Notes under the pieces: generated by a model
Seen by the model: only the letters and a program-made list of their open reading frames with translations
Databases searched by the model: none
Told to the model about the DNA's origin: nothing
Made by a program: the position numbers and the translations under genes
Shown: in pieces, positions 7,301 through 13,822 of the stretch
How the letters are laid out: the number at the start of each line of letters is the position of its first letter
Position numbering within the stretch: the stretch's first letter is position 1
Assembly (NCBI GenBank): GCA_036584565.1
Contig: JAZHDF010000014.1
Coordinates: 1 to 30,295, forward strand
DNA length: 30,295 bases
Source: UBA9337 sp036584565
GTDB lineage: Bacteria > Patescibacteriota > Minisyncoccia > Moranbacterales > UBA9337
Direction of reading: 5' to 3'

Positions 7301-7883
7301 TCATCCCTTCGTTGGCGATTTTTTGATCTTCTTGTCCCGGATGATGTTGCAATTCCATAAAAAAATTGCCTCGGCCGAAAACTTTTTCGTACCATAGTGC
7401 TTTTTCTTTGGCTTCGGCATAACTTTTTTTGATAACAGCCTGAGGGACTTCTCCTTGGATGCAGCCGCTCATACAGACCAATCCTTCGGAATATTTTTCC
7501 AAAACTTCCTTATCGATTCGGGGTTTGTAATAAAAACCTTCCAGATGGGCAATGGAAACCAATTTCATCAGGTTTTTGTAACCTTTTTCGTTTTTTACCA
7601 ATAGAGTCAAATGATGGCGGGTTTTATCTTCGACAGTATTATTTTTGCTGGTGCGACTGCCGGGAGTGAGATACATTTCACAACCGATAATCGGCTTGAT
7701 GCCGGCTTCTTTGGCTTTGATAAAAAATTCCACCACTCCGTACATCACGCCATGATCGGTCAAAGCCAAGGAATCCATTCCCAATTCTTGAGCTCTTTTG
7801 ATAAGATCGTCTATTTTAGCCAAACCGTCCAAGAGGGAATAATGACTATGAACGTGGAGATGGGTAAACTTTGTTTTTTCCAT
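4398..7883 (-). CDS. dnaE: DNA polymerase III alpha subunit
   Basis: Replicative polymerase, 1161 residues, the usual DnaE length. The N-terminal PHP domain carries all the metal-ligand positions expected of an active PHP exonuclease: LHVHS (His10, His12), TDHG (Asp43, His44), GCEMY, the HHLTLL His, CMSGC, and GDIHYTKPED. Intrinsic proofreading is therefore plausible. The polymerase active-site motif PDVDMDF is near residue 400. GFNRSHAACYALIGYQTAYLKA-type tandem helix-hairpin-helix sequence follows, then the internal clamp-binding motif QNSLF near residue 918 and a C-terminal OB fold (VGGVITKTQ onward). A TGCTATAAT promoter at 8025-8033 gives a leader of about 135 nt. It is a single-gene unit. 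Confidence 0.99.
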   Translation of the reverse strand: MEKTKFTHLHVHSHYSLLDGLAKIDDLIKRAQELGMDSLALTDHGVMYGVVEFFIKAKEAGIKPIIGCEMYLTPGSRTSKNNTVEDKTRHHLTLLVKNEKGYKNLMKLVSIAHLEGFYYKPRIDKEVLEKYSEGLVCMSGCIQGEVPQAVIKKSYAEAKEKALWYEKVFGRGNFFMELQHHPGQEDQKIANEGMKKISKETGIPVVATGDIHYTKPEDAETQDILLCIQMNRKVQEKDRLNLMDFHLYMKSPEEMEEVFKDVPEALENTQIIADKCNYEIPLGEIQLPYFEVPEGFDDKSYLRHLTEKGLKEKFGDNITPEHRQRMEYELSIIEKMGYPSYFLIVQDFVNWAREQGIVVGPGRGSAAGSFVSYLVGITNLDPIKYDLLFERFLNPERISMPDVDMDFADDRRDEVLGYVRQKYGEDHVAQIITFGTMAARAAIRDAGRALDYPYDYCDKTAKMIPMFSTIEEALEDVPEFKNFYQSDKDAKKLIDSAKNLEGVARHASMHACGVVITKEPVTNYSPLQKITGKEEGVVTQYSSSTKSSYVEKIGLLKMDFLGLKNLTIIQNAINIIAKTKGVKIDIEKIPLDDEKAYKLLQEARTTGVFQLESSGMKRYLKQLKPTNLEDVIAMVALYRPGPMDWIPDFIDRKHGRKRIEYIHPKLEPILSKTYGVAVYQEQVMQMAQALAGYSLGGADMLRKAMGKKIPELIQKEKIKFIEGAVKNGVNKKDAEKIFAFIEPFAGYGFNRSHAACYALIGYQTAYLKAYYPAEFMAALMTSDQGNIERIAIEVEEAKDIGIQVLPPNVNESFGEFAVIKNEETEEENIRFGLKAIKNVGHPVADKIVAERKRNGPYKSLADFLERVVSKDLNKKSIEALAKVGALDDLGERNQIIENIENILNFSKNIQKLNNSSQNSLFGAMQIKAPTIELTPSLPASKNQRLHWEKELLGLYVSDHPISEYREYFEKMATPINQLNQAMVGRNVKVGGVITKTQKIITRRKQNMAFVTVEDLRGRIELLVFPNVLETTGATWQEEKIIIADGKLSDKDGSYKIIVDDAKIINEQEVADFKRVLATQEKNQKPIEKLSARKISITLPVLADKSIIARLSQVFDTCKPGETKIFLNINGTTVQTAYEIELDSQILETVKNIHSEIKIELT

Positions 7884-8024
7884 ATTTAGATAAAATAAAA
7901 ACCTTATTCAAAAAGAAAAAGGCACAATTTGTGATAATAATTATTTTTCATTTTTTTGGTTCATTTCTTCATAGCCCTGATTGCTCAATGGGTTTTGCAA
8001 GAAATAAATATTTAACCGTTTTTT

Positions 8025-8033
8025 ATTATAGCA
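8025..8033 (-). promoter_or_regulatory. extended -10 promoter for dnaE
   Basis: The minus strand reads TGCTATAAT, followed by a leader of roughly 135 nt to the dnaE ATG at 7883. No good -35 is visible. A small CACAA/TTGTG dyad lies in the leader near 7923-7933. Confidence 0.55.
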
Positions 8034-8047
8034 TGAAATTTTAAAAT

Positions 8048-8088
8048 AAAAAACACCGGAAAAATCGATGTTTTTCGGGTGTTTTTTT
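8048..8088. terminator. strong bidirectional terminator
   Basis: AAAACACCGGAAAAA pairs with TTTTTCGGGTGTTTT around a TCGATG loop, with one internal mismatch. A-runs and T-runs flank both sides. It lies about 20 nt after the stop of the minus-strand membrane protein gene and just upstream of the dnaE promoter, separating the two units. Confidence 0.8.
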
Positions 8089-8107
8089 GAAAGCTCTCGC
8101 TTTTTGG

Positions 8108-8395
8108 TTAAAAATATGGTCTCCAAATCCAGGATAATTCTCGAGAATAATCTCGCGGATAAATCTGAGGGTTGAATAAATAAATTTTCCGAGCTTTTTC
8201 GAGGAAGTAGCGGGTCACCGGTAAGAAGAATGAAAAAAATATGATAACCAATATGACAACCGGAGGTAGACTGAAGATCATAAATAAGATAAATAATGTC
8301 AAGATTGCAAGGAGGCATGCCGCAATAGAAAGAAATGAAAATAAAACAACGATACCTGCGCAAATCAAAATAGTGATAAAAAAATTATTCAGCAT
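8108..8395 (-). CDS. small membrane protein of unknown function
   Basis: The family is not recognised. The product is 95 residues. Residues about 4-62 are almost entirely hydrophobic and would form two or three membrane segments, with a Pro-Pro break near 44-45. A basic, aromatic-rich tail follows (about 63-95, ending SWIWRPYF). A strong Shine-Dalgarno (GGAGGGG) lies just before the ATG and supports both the gene and its start. It is divergent from the OMP decarboxylase-family gene, and the two -35 boxes form an inverted repeat (8456-8477). The transcript ends at the 8048-8088 terminator. Confidence 0.75.
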   Translation of the reverse strand: MLNNFFITILICAGIVVLFSFLSIAACLLAILTLFILFMIFSLPPVVILVIIFFSFFLPVTRYFLEKARKIYLFNPQIYPRDYSRELSWIWRPYF

Positions 8396-8434
8396 AATTT
8401 CCCCTCCGGTTGAATGAGTTAAATAACTAATTTT

Positions 8435-8498
8435 ATTTTTTCAGAATAGCTTTTAAAAGTCAAACGGGATTGACTTTGCTATGTTGAAATGATAGGTT
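8435..8498. promoter_or_regulatory. divergent promoter pair with -35 boxes in an inverted repeat
   Basis: AAAGTCAA (8456-8463) and TTGACTTT (8470-8477) form a perfect 8-bp inverted repeat with a 6-base spacer. Rightward, TTGACT-17-TAGGTT (8470-8498) would drive the barrel gene at 8551. Leftward, TTGACT with an A/T-rich -10 near 8435-8440 would drive the membrane protein gene. A dimeric regulator bound here could control both. Confidence 0.5.
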
Positions 8499-8550
8499 TT
8501 ATTCGGATAAGGGTAGCTCTTAATATTTTCTAAAAAGTGGAGTGTCAAAG

Positions 8551-9288
8551 ATGAAAAAGGAAAACAGAATTATCTCAGCCGAAAGAAGTATTATTGTGGC
8601 AGCGGATGTAGGCAATATCAATGATTTGTATAATTTAGTGGATTGTACTATTGATATTTCCTCAATCGGAGGTTATAAATTGGGTTTTTCCCTAGCTTTT
8701 TTGGGTCTCCGAAGGGTGGTAGAAATAATTCAAAAATCCAATGCGCGTAGCCGACAGAATAAGAAGATTATTTTTGATTTTCAAAAAGCCGGTAATGACA
8801 TACCGGAGACAGGAAAAATATTTGCACAATCAATGTTGGACGCCGGAGTGGATACGGTAATTTTATTTCCTTTTACCGGACCGGTTACTCAGCAGGCCTG
8901 GACTGAGGCCTGCCTGGAAGTCAAACTCAATGTTATCATTGGTGGAGTAATGACTCATCCGGGATTTTTGCAAAGTGAGAATGGCTATATTGTTGAAAAT
9001 GCTCCCTATAAGATTTATCAAAAAGCCATAGAGATGGGCATAAAGCACTTTGTTGTTCCCGGATCACCAAGGCGGATTGGTGGTCTTAAGAAAGTGATTG
9101 AATTACTTAACGGGGAGGTTGGCCATGAAAACTATGCTCTTTATGCCCCCGGCTTTATATCTCAAGGAGGAGATATTGGTGAGTGTGCCAAGATTATATC
9201 CGGAGAGTGGCATGCCATTGTCGGTTCGGCTATTTACAAGGCTGAAAATATGAGAGAGGCTGCAATTCGAGTTTGTAGTCAGATTTAG
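8551..9288 (+). CDS. pyrF: orotidine-5'-phosphate decarboxylase family TIM barrel
   Basis: The probable role is decarboxylation of OMP to UMP. Family features seen are a first strand IIVAADV, a Lys after it (GYKLGF), the catalytic region IIFDFQKAGNDIPETG at 73-88, and the C-terminal phosphate-binding APGFISQGGDI and GSAIYKAENMREA. The catalytic motif is DFQKAGNDIP rather than the canonical DxKxxDIP, so Lys and Asp are spaced differently and assignment within the superfamily is less certain. I chose ATG 8551 because a GGAG Shine-Dalgarno lies 8 nt upstream; the in-frame GTG at 8542 overlaps that Shine-Dalgarno. No other pyrimidine genes are nearby. Confidence 0.72.
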   Translation: MKKENRIISAERSIIVAADVGNINDLYNLVDCTIDISSIGGYKLGFSLAFLGLRRVVEIIQKSNARSRQNKKIIFDFQKAGNDIPETGKIFAQSMLDAGVDTVILFPFTGPVTQQAWTEACLEVKLNVIIGGVMTHPGFLQSENGYIVENAPYKIYQKAIEMGIKHFVVPGSPRRIGGLKKVIELLNGEVGHENYALYAPGFISQGGDIGECAKIISGEWHAIVGSAIYKAENMREAAIRVCSQI

Positions 9289-9308
9289 TCTCTGATTTTT
9301 GGGTTAAT

Positions 9309-9351
9309 ACCCGGCTTGCGCATCGTGCAGGTCGGGTCGCTTTTTATTTTT
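9309..9351 (+). terminator. rho-independent terminator after the barrel gene
   Basis: ACCCG (9309-9313) and CGGGT (9333-9337) close a longer imperfect GC-rich stem that includes TGC/GCA pairing. A T-rich run follows at 9340-9351. Confidence 0.75.
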
Positions 9352-9377
9352 CCTTCAAATAGTGTAAAATTATCAAT

Positions 9378-10148
9378 ATGACAAAAGAAAAAATGATATC
9401 GACTTTTGATTTGGAAGAAAGGCTTTTGACGGAAGGCTTTGATTTTGTGATTGGCGTGGATGAAGCCGGACGAGGACCGCTGGCCGGACCGGTGGTAGCG
9501 GCGGCGGTAGTCGCCCGTAAATTAGAAATTACAAATTACAAGTTACAAACAAACTCAAAAAAACAAACCTCTTCCGCCAAGGAGCCGGTTTTAAATGACC
9601 GAGAAAAGGCAAGTAATAAAATTTCAGATGAAGAAAAAATGTGGGATTTGATCAAGGATTCCAAGAAGTTGAGCGAAAAGAGACGAGAGGAAGTTTTTGA
9701 TTTTATTATGCGAAATTTTTATGTGGGAGTGGGGATTTGCGATCATCAAACCATCGATCGGATAAATATTTTGGAGGCTACTTTTTTGGCGATGAAAAAA
9801 GCCATAGGGGATTTGAAAAATAAACTGGCGTCGGAAAAAAATAATCGAATGATTGTTTTGGTTGACGGAGATAAAATTATTCCCAATTTTTCCATAGAGC
9901 AAAAGTCGATTGTGAGCGGAGATAAATCGGTCAAATCTATTTCGGCCGCGTCAATAATCGCTAAAGTGACTCGGGATAGAATGCTTGGCGAATTCGATAA
10001 GAAATACCCCCAATACCAATTCGCCAAACACAAAGGCTACGGCACCAAGATTCACATTGAAGCGCTCAAAGAATTCGGTCCGTGCGAGATTCATCGCCGG
10101 ACTTTCGCCCCGGTGAGAAATGCGATAAATAACAGATGGAAGAAATAA
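9378..10148 (+). CDS. rnhB: ribonuclease HII
   Basis: Cleaves the RNA strand of RNA-DNA hybrids and removes misincorporated ribonucleotides. The catalytic GVDEAGRGPLAGPV motif includes Asp28 and Glu29. DSKKLSEK at 94-101, VDGDK, SIIAKVTRDR and HKGYGTKIH follow and are diagnostic of the family. At 256 residues it is longer than usual because about 40 residues (48-88) are inserted between the first strand and the DSKKLSEK motif; their first part is encoded by a repetitive ATTACAAATTACAAGTTAC sequence. The start at 9378 is probable, with an alternative ATG at 9393. A TAAAAT -10 at 9365-9370 would give a leaderless or nearly leaderless mRNA. Confidence 0.97.
   Translation: MTKEKMISTFDLEERLLTEGFDFVIGVDEAGRGPLAGPVVAAAVVARKLEITNYKLQTNSKKQTSSAKEPVLNDREKASNKISDEEKMWDLIKDSKKLSEKRREEVFDFIMRNFYVGVGICDHQTIDRINILEATFLAMKKAIGDLKNKLASEKNNRMIVLVDGDKIIPNFSIEQKSIVSGDKSVKSISAASIIAKVTRDRMLGEFDKKYPQYQFAKHKGYGTKIHIEALKEFGPCEIHRRTFAPVRNAINNRWKK
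9519..9640 (+). repeat. repeat-derived in-frame insertion within rnhB
   Basis: The tract with repeats of ATTACAAATTACAAGTTACA encodes KLEITNYKLQ and continues into a low-complexity stretch before the DSKKLSEK motif. The AT-rich ATTACA repeats resemble intergenic repeats and the insert in mnmA (12362-12454). Confidence 0.55.
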
Positions 10149-10283
10149 TTAATAATTTCAATCTCTTTTATCCTCAATTATTAATTATACATTTTTAATT
10201 GTTTCCAGCTTCCTCTTGCCAAAAATGAAAAGTAGTGCTAAATTTAAACAGTAAAAGATTAATTGTATAGTGAAGATAAATAT

Positions 10284-10487
10284 ATGCCAGTACCAAAGCA
10301 ACGCCACAATACCGCCAGAAAAGGCCGAAGAAGAGCCGGGCAAACAGTTAAAATAAAGAATATCGCTAAAGTTCAATCGGTTAAATGTTCCAATTGCGAA
10401 GCAGAAATAATGCCTCATCGAGTTTGTCCCGAGTGCGGTTTTTACAAAGGTAAGGAAGTGATAAAAGTTTCCAAAAAGAAAAAATAA
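10284..10487 (+). CDS. rpmF: 50S ribosomal protein L32
   Basis: Zinc-ribbon large-subunit protein of 67 residues. The MPVPKQRHNTARKGRRRAGQ N-terminus is diagnostic. Zinc ligands are Cys35, Cys38, Cys48 and Cys51 (CSNC and CPEC), so this is the zinc-binding form. The start is ATG 10284 rather than the in-frame ATG 10263, because the family begins MAVPK/MPVPK. A possible TATAGT -10 lies at 10266-10271. nusB follows after 39 nt, probably in one transcript. Confidence 0.97.
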   Translation: MPVPKQRHNTARKGRRRAGQTVKIKNIAKVQSVKCSNCEAEIMPHRVCPECGFYKGKEVIKVSKKKK

Positions 10488-10526
10488 AAATAATTTTTTG
10501 AGCCTGCGGGCTTTAAGTATTTTAAA

Positions 10527-11042
10527 ATGGCCAATAGACGTCTTCAAAGATCAATCGCAATGCAATCCTTGTTCGAATGGGATTTTAACGGTGAAAAAAA
10601 TGAGGGCATTTTGGATATCGTAGATAGAAATATCAAAGATTTGGCGGTGGGAATCGAAGAAACCGATCTGATTTTGTCTTTGGTCGAGGGTGTGATAAAA
10701 AATCAAACCGACATTGACGAGCTTATCGAACAGTGTGCTCCCGAGTGGCCGTTGAGCCAAATTACGGTGGTGGATAGGAATATTTTGCGTATCGGGATTT
10801 ATGAATTACTTTACGGAAATTATGGTAGTGTGCCTCCAAAGGTGGCGATCAACGAGGCGATCGAATTGGCCAAAACTTTTGGCGGACCGAATTCTTCCAA
10901 ATTTGTCAACGGAGTTTTGGGGACGATTTATCGTGAAATGGGCGAGCCCTTGAAAGACGACGATAAAAGAAAAAAGGAAGTTAAGGAGAAAGAACGCAAG
11001 AAAGAAGAAGACAACAAAAAAATCATAGAAGAAAATAATTAA
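10527..11042 (+). CDS. nusB: transcription antitermination factor NusB, with charged tail
   Basis: RNA-binding NusB, which works with NusE (S10) in rRNA antitermination. The all-helical domain covers about residues 1-140, with RRLQRSIAMQSLFEWDF at the start, DRNILRIGIYELLY and PPKVAINEAIELAKTFGG in the middle and KFVNGVLGTIYRE at its end. About 28 further residues form a Lys/Glu-rich tail (KRKKEVKEKERKKEED onward) absent from compact NusB proteins. No Shine-Dalgarno is visible. The transcript is likely shared with rpmF and ends at the hairpin at 11080-11103. Confidence 0.96.
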   Translation: MANRRLQRSIAMQSLFEWDFNGEKNEGILDIVDRNIKDLAVGIEETDLILSLVEGVIKNQTDIDELIEQCAPEWPLSQITVVDRNILRIGIYELLYGNYGSVPPKVAINEAIELAKTFGGPNSSKFVNGVLGTIYREMGEPLKDDDKRKKEVKEKERKKEEDNKKIIEENN

Positions 11043-11079
11043 TTTTTAAAAATATTTTTAATTAAAAGATTTTAAACAT

Positions 11080-11103
11080 TCGTCTTTTGGAGACGATTTT
11101 TTT
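11080..11103 (+). terminator. rho-independent terminator after nusB
   Basis: TCGTCT (11080-11085) pairs with AGACGA (11091-11096) around a TTTGG loop. A run of seven T follows. Confidence 0.8.
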
Positions 11104-11132
11104 AAAGGCTTGTAATTAGAAATTTTAACTCA

Positions 11133-11819
11133 ATGTTAGTAGAGGATTTTGCCAAAAAAATAGAAATAGATTTTAATAATCTCGATTTATTGAGAGAAGC
11201 CTTGACTCATCGTTCTTATTTAAATGAAAACAGAAAATATAAATTGAATCATAATGAGAGATTAGAGTTTTTGGGAGACGCGGTTTTAGAGTTGGTGGTG
11301 ACGGATTTTTTGTTTAAAAACTTCAACAATCCGGAGGGTGAAATGACCAGTTGGCGAGCGGCCTTGGTAAACGGAGAAATGCTGGCCAAGATTTGCCAAA
11401 ATTTGGGGGTGGAGGAGTATATCATGATGAGTAAGGGGGAGGCTAGCGACAAAGGACGCGCGCGCCAATATCTATTAGCCAACGCTTTTGAAGCGATTAT
11501 CGGCGCGATTTATCTCGATCAGGGATATGCCAAGGCGGCTGATTTTATTCGAGACAATGTTCTGGTTAAAATGGACGAAGTTCTCGAAGAGAAACTTTAT
11601 CTCGATCCCAAGAGTTATTTCCAAGAGAAAGCTCAAGAAGAATTCAAAGAAACGCCTTCTTATAGAGTTATTAAGGAGCAAGGACCCGATCATGATAAAA
11701 ACTTTACCGTAGGAGTCTATATCGGCAAAGAATTAATCGCCCAAGGAGACGGAGCCAGTAAGCAGGAGGCGCAACGCAACGCGGCTCATGCCGGCTTGAA
11801 GAAAAAAGACTGGATTTAG
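11133..11819 (+). CDS. rnc: ribonuclease III
   Basis: Cleaves double-stranded RNA and processes rRNA precursors. The catalytic domain shows the signature NERLEFLGDAVLE at 41-53 (Glu42, Glu45 and Asp49 in the metal-binding positions) and NAFEAIIGAIYLD with the second conserved Glu. The position equivalent to E. coli Asp114 is Asn here; I believe this also occurs in other bacterial sequences. A double-stranded RNA-binding domain follows (DPKSYFQEKAQE to the C-terminus, with GKELIAQGDGASKQEAQRNAA). Length 228 is normal. A 30-bp perfect palindrome just after the stop likely terminates transcription. Confidence 0.98.
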   Translation: MLVEDFAKKIEIDFNNLDLLREALTHRSYLNENRKYKLNHNERLEFLGDAVLELVVTDFLFKNFNNPEGEMTSWRAALVNGEMLAKICQNLGVEEYIMMSKGEASDKGRARQYLLANAFEAIIGAIYLDQGYAKAADFIRDNVLVKMDEVLEEKLYLDPKSYFQEKAQEEFKETPSYRVIKEQGPDHDKNFTVGVYIGKELIAQGDGASKQEAQRNAAHAGLKKKDWI

Positions 11820-11825
11820 ATTTAA

Positions 11826-11855
11826 AAAAAGTACGTACTCGAGTACGTACTTTTT
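11826..11855. terminator. perfect 30-bp palindromic bidirectional terminator
   Basis: AAAAAGTACGTACTC and its exact reverse complement abut with no spacer (centre CTCGAG). In RNA it would fold as a GTACGTAC-type stem with a small apical loop and five terminal U. It lies 7 nt after the rnc stop codon. Fully uninterrupted symmetry is unusual for a terminator. Confidence 0.65.
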
Positions 11856-11983
11856 AAAAAGAGAATGGGAAGATTTAAATAACTTGTTTTATTTTTTGCG
11901 AGCATATTTTTTGAATTTTATTTTTTGGCAATTTAAAATTATTTTGTTAGCATTGAAGTTATGATAATAAATTTATTATTTAT

Positions 11984-13105
11984 ATGCAAAAAGGTGATAA
12001 GAAAGTTTTAGTCGGGATGTCCGGCGGAGTGGATTCGGCGGCGGCGGTTTGGTTGTTGCAAAAAGCGGGTTATGAAGTCAGCGGACTTTTTATCGATTTT
12101 ATCGGCGGAGAGAAAAGCGAGCGAGATTTTGAGAAAGCTCAAAAAGTGGCGGACAAATTAAATGTTCCTATCTGTAAATTTGATGCCCAAAAAGAATTCA
12201 AAGAAAAAATAATCGATAAATTTGTGGCGGATTATGAAGCGGGAATCACCCCTAATCCGTGCGTGATTTGCAATCCGGAAATGAAATTCAAGATCTTGAT
12301 CGAAGAAGCAGATAAATTTGGCATAGATAAAATTGCCACTGGTCATTATGCGCGAGTACGCGAATTAAAAATTAAAAATGAAAAATTAAAAATTAAAGAA
12401 GAATTAACAAAGAATCAAAGCACAAATTGTAAATTACAGATTACAGGTTACCGATTACTGATTGCTTGTGATTCAAATAAAGACCAGAGTTATTTTCTTT
12501 ATCGTTTAAATCAAACCCAGCTCAAAAGAATTGTTTTTCCGTTGGGAGAATACTTGAAAACCGAAGTGCGACAAATTGCGCAAAAAAATAATTTTGAACT
12601 TAGGGATGAAAAGGAGTCTCAGGATATTTGTTTTATTCCGGACAATGATTTCAAAAAATTTATCGGCCAAAAAATAAGAAATAAATCCGGGGAAATTGTT
12701 GATAAATCAGGTGGGAAATTGGGAGAGCACGACGGTTTGCATTTTTATACTATTGGGCAGCGCAAAGGTATTAACCTGGGCGGAGACGGACCCTATTATG
12801 TAATCAAAAAAGACCAAGACAAAAATCAGTTGGTGGTTTCCAATAATCCCGAAGATTTGAATTGTCCCGATAATTCTTTTAAGATGGGGGAGGTTAATTG
12901 GATTTCTCCCGATTTAAAATTTCCACTGGAGTCCAAGGTTAAAGTTCGATACCATAACTCTCAGGAATATGCTATAATAACCGAAGAAAATCCCGGTTTT
13001 TATAAAGTTAGATTTAAGAAAAATCAAAAAGCCGTCACCCCCGGTCAGTCGGCGGTTTTTTATGGGGACGATGGTGAAGTTTTGGGAGGCGGAATAATTA
13101 TTTAG
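11984..13105 (+). CDS. mnmA: tRNA-specific 2-thiouridylase MnmA
   Basis: Thiolates U34 of tRNAs for Lys, Glu and Gln using a persulfide sulfur. The PP-loop SGGVDS (13-18), the catalytic Cys of NPCVICNPEMKF (Cys93; Cys96 also present), ATGHYARV, KDQSYFLYRL, and the second catalytic Cys in SQDICFIPD are all present, as is the central HDGLHFYTIGQRKG motif. At about 127-157, where other MnmA proteins have a short loop, there is an insert of roughly 30 residues encoded by AATTAAAAATT-type repeats. The C-terminal barrel is complete. The gene stops 9 nt before the following coiled-coil gene. Confidence 0.97.
   Translation: MQKGDKKVLVGMSGGVDSAAAVWLLQKAGYEVSGLFIDFIGGEKSERDFEKAQKVADKLNVPICKFDAQKEFKEKIIDKFVADYEAGITPNPCVICNPEMKFKILIEEADKFGIDKIATGHYARVRELKIKNEKLKIKEELTKNQSTNCKLQITGYRLLIACDSNKDQSYFLYRLNQTQLKRIVFPLGEYLKTEVRQIAQKNNFELRDEKESQDICFIPDNDFKKFIGQKIRNKSGEIVDKSGGKLGEHDGLHFYTIGQRKGINLGGDGPYYVIKKDQDKNQLVVSNNPEDLNCPDNSFKMGEVNWISPDLKFPLESKVKVRYHNSQEYAIITEENPGFYKVRFKKNQKAVTPGQSAVFYGDDGEVLGGGIII
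12362..12454 (+). repeat. repeat-derived in-frame insertion within mnmA
   Basis: AATTAAAAATTAAAAATG, repeated almost exactly, encodes ELKIKNEKLKIKE. It continues into TAAATTACAGATTACAGG and TTACCGATTACTGATTGC, which encode CKLQITGYRLLI. The second part matches the intergenic TTACCGATGACTGATTGCC at 18778-18796, so the insert comes from a repeat also found outside genes. Confidence 0.6.
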
Positions 13106-13114
13106 GCTAAAAAA

Positions 13115-13543
13115 ATGGATTACAAAAAAAAATCGGTTGAGGAAATGAGCGAAAAAGAATTGCGGATGCACAAGTCTTCTCTGCGTCAGGATTTGATTTC
13201 CAAAAGGGAAAACTTGCATCGCTTGCAATCCCGATTAGAAAAGGAAAATCTTGAAAATATTTACAAAGGCAAAGAAAGGGAAAAAGTAGAGGATGATTTG
13301 GATAGTCGCAAGGGTCGTTTGCGGGCGATTGACAATGAGATTAACCGGTTGATGGCGGGTTTGGAAGATCGCAAAAAAACCCGCAAAAGTATCGAGGAAG
13401 AAATAAACAGATGCATCAGGCTTTCGTCGGATATTGATTTTCAGATCAAGAGTAAAAATCACAATTTGGAAGAGTTGCGTTATGAGATCAGGGAGTTGGA
13501 GCAGGAGATTAAACGCAGAGAAAACGATGTCAGAGAGATTTAA
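13115..13543 (+). CDS. coiled-coil protein of unknown function
   Basis: The family is not recognised. The product has 142 residues, nearly all predicted as one continuous helix with heptad-like Leu/Ile spacing and dense Lys, Arg and Glu, from about residue 8 to the end. There is no signal peptide, membrane segment or cysteine pair. It lies 9 nt after mnmA and 19 nt before the next small gene, so it is probably the middle of a three-gene transcript. A structural or scaffolding role fits the shape but is only a guess. Confidence 0.7.
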   Translation: MDYKKKSVEEMSEKELRMHKSSLRQDLISKRENLHRLQSRLEKENLENIYKGKEREKVEDDLDSRKGRLRAIDNEINRLMAGLEDRKKTRKSIEEEINRCIRLSSDIDFQIKSKNHNLEELRYEIRELEQEIKRRENDVREI

Positions 13544-13562
13544 TTTTTTAATTTTTAAAAAA

Positions 13563-13784
13563 ATGAAAGCTTTTAAATTAAGAGAAGCGGTGTTGAGCGC
13601 CGCCCAAAAGAAGAATATTCCGATTTATGACAGCCATAGAAATTTGATTCGCAACATTGAAAACGATCTGACCGGCGGAAAAATAACAGTAAATGATGTT
13701 GAGAGTCAATTAAAAACACACAAAGACTTTCGATTGGGATTTGGTTCGGCCGAATATTCGGAAATTAAAAATAAAATAAGATAA
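13563..13784 (+). CDS. small conserved-looking protein of unknown function
   Basis: A 73-residue product, not recognised. It begins MKAFKLREAVLSAAQKKNIPIYDSHR and has a helical, basic character with a hydrophilic C-terminus (SEIKNKIR). ATG 13563 is chosen because the longer open frame upstream overlaps the coiled-coil gene and has no protein-like character. An intermediate in-frame ATG at 13527 would overlap that gene by 17 nt. Last gene of the mnmA cluster. Confidence 0.55.
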   Translation: MKAFKLREAVLSAAQKKNIPIYDSHRNLIRNIENDLTGGKITVNDVESQLKTHKDFRLGFGSAEYSEIKNKIR

Positions 13785-13793
13785 ATTTTTTGT

Positions 13794-13822
13794 TTGAAAA
13801 ATCGAACCATTTGTGCTAGGCT
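13794..13822 (+). promoter_or_regulatory. promoter for alaS
   Basis: TTGAAA (13794-13799), 17 bp, TAGGCT (13817-13822), with a TGC extension just before the -10. It predicts a leader of roughly 180 nt before the alaS ATG. Confidence 0.45.

Noticed and set aside
7941..8363. A 140-codon minus-strand frame overlapping the small membrane protein
   Set aside because: It spans a strong terminator and the dnaE promoter. The overlapping frame 8108-8395 has a strong Shine-Dalgarno and coherent membrane segments.
13434..13562. Upstream extension of the 73-residue gene at 13563
   Set aside because: The extra codons overlap the coiled-coil gene in another frame and look like out-of-frame sequence.
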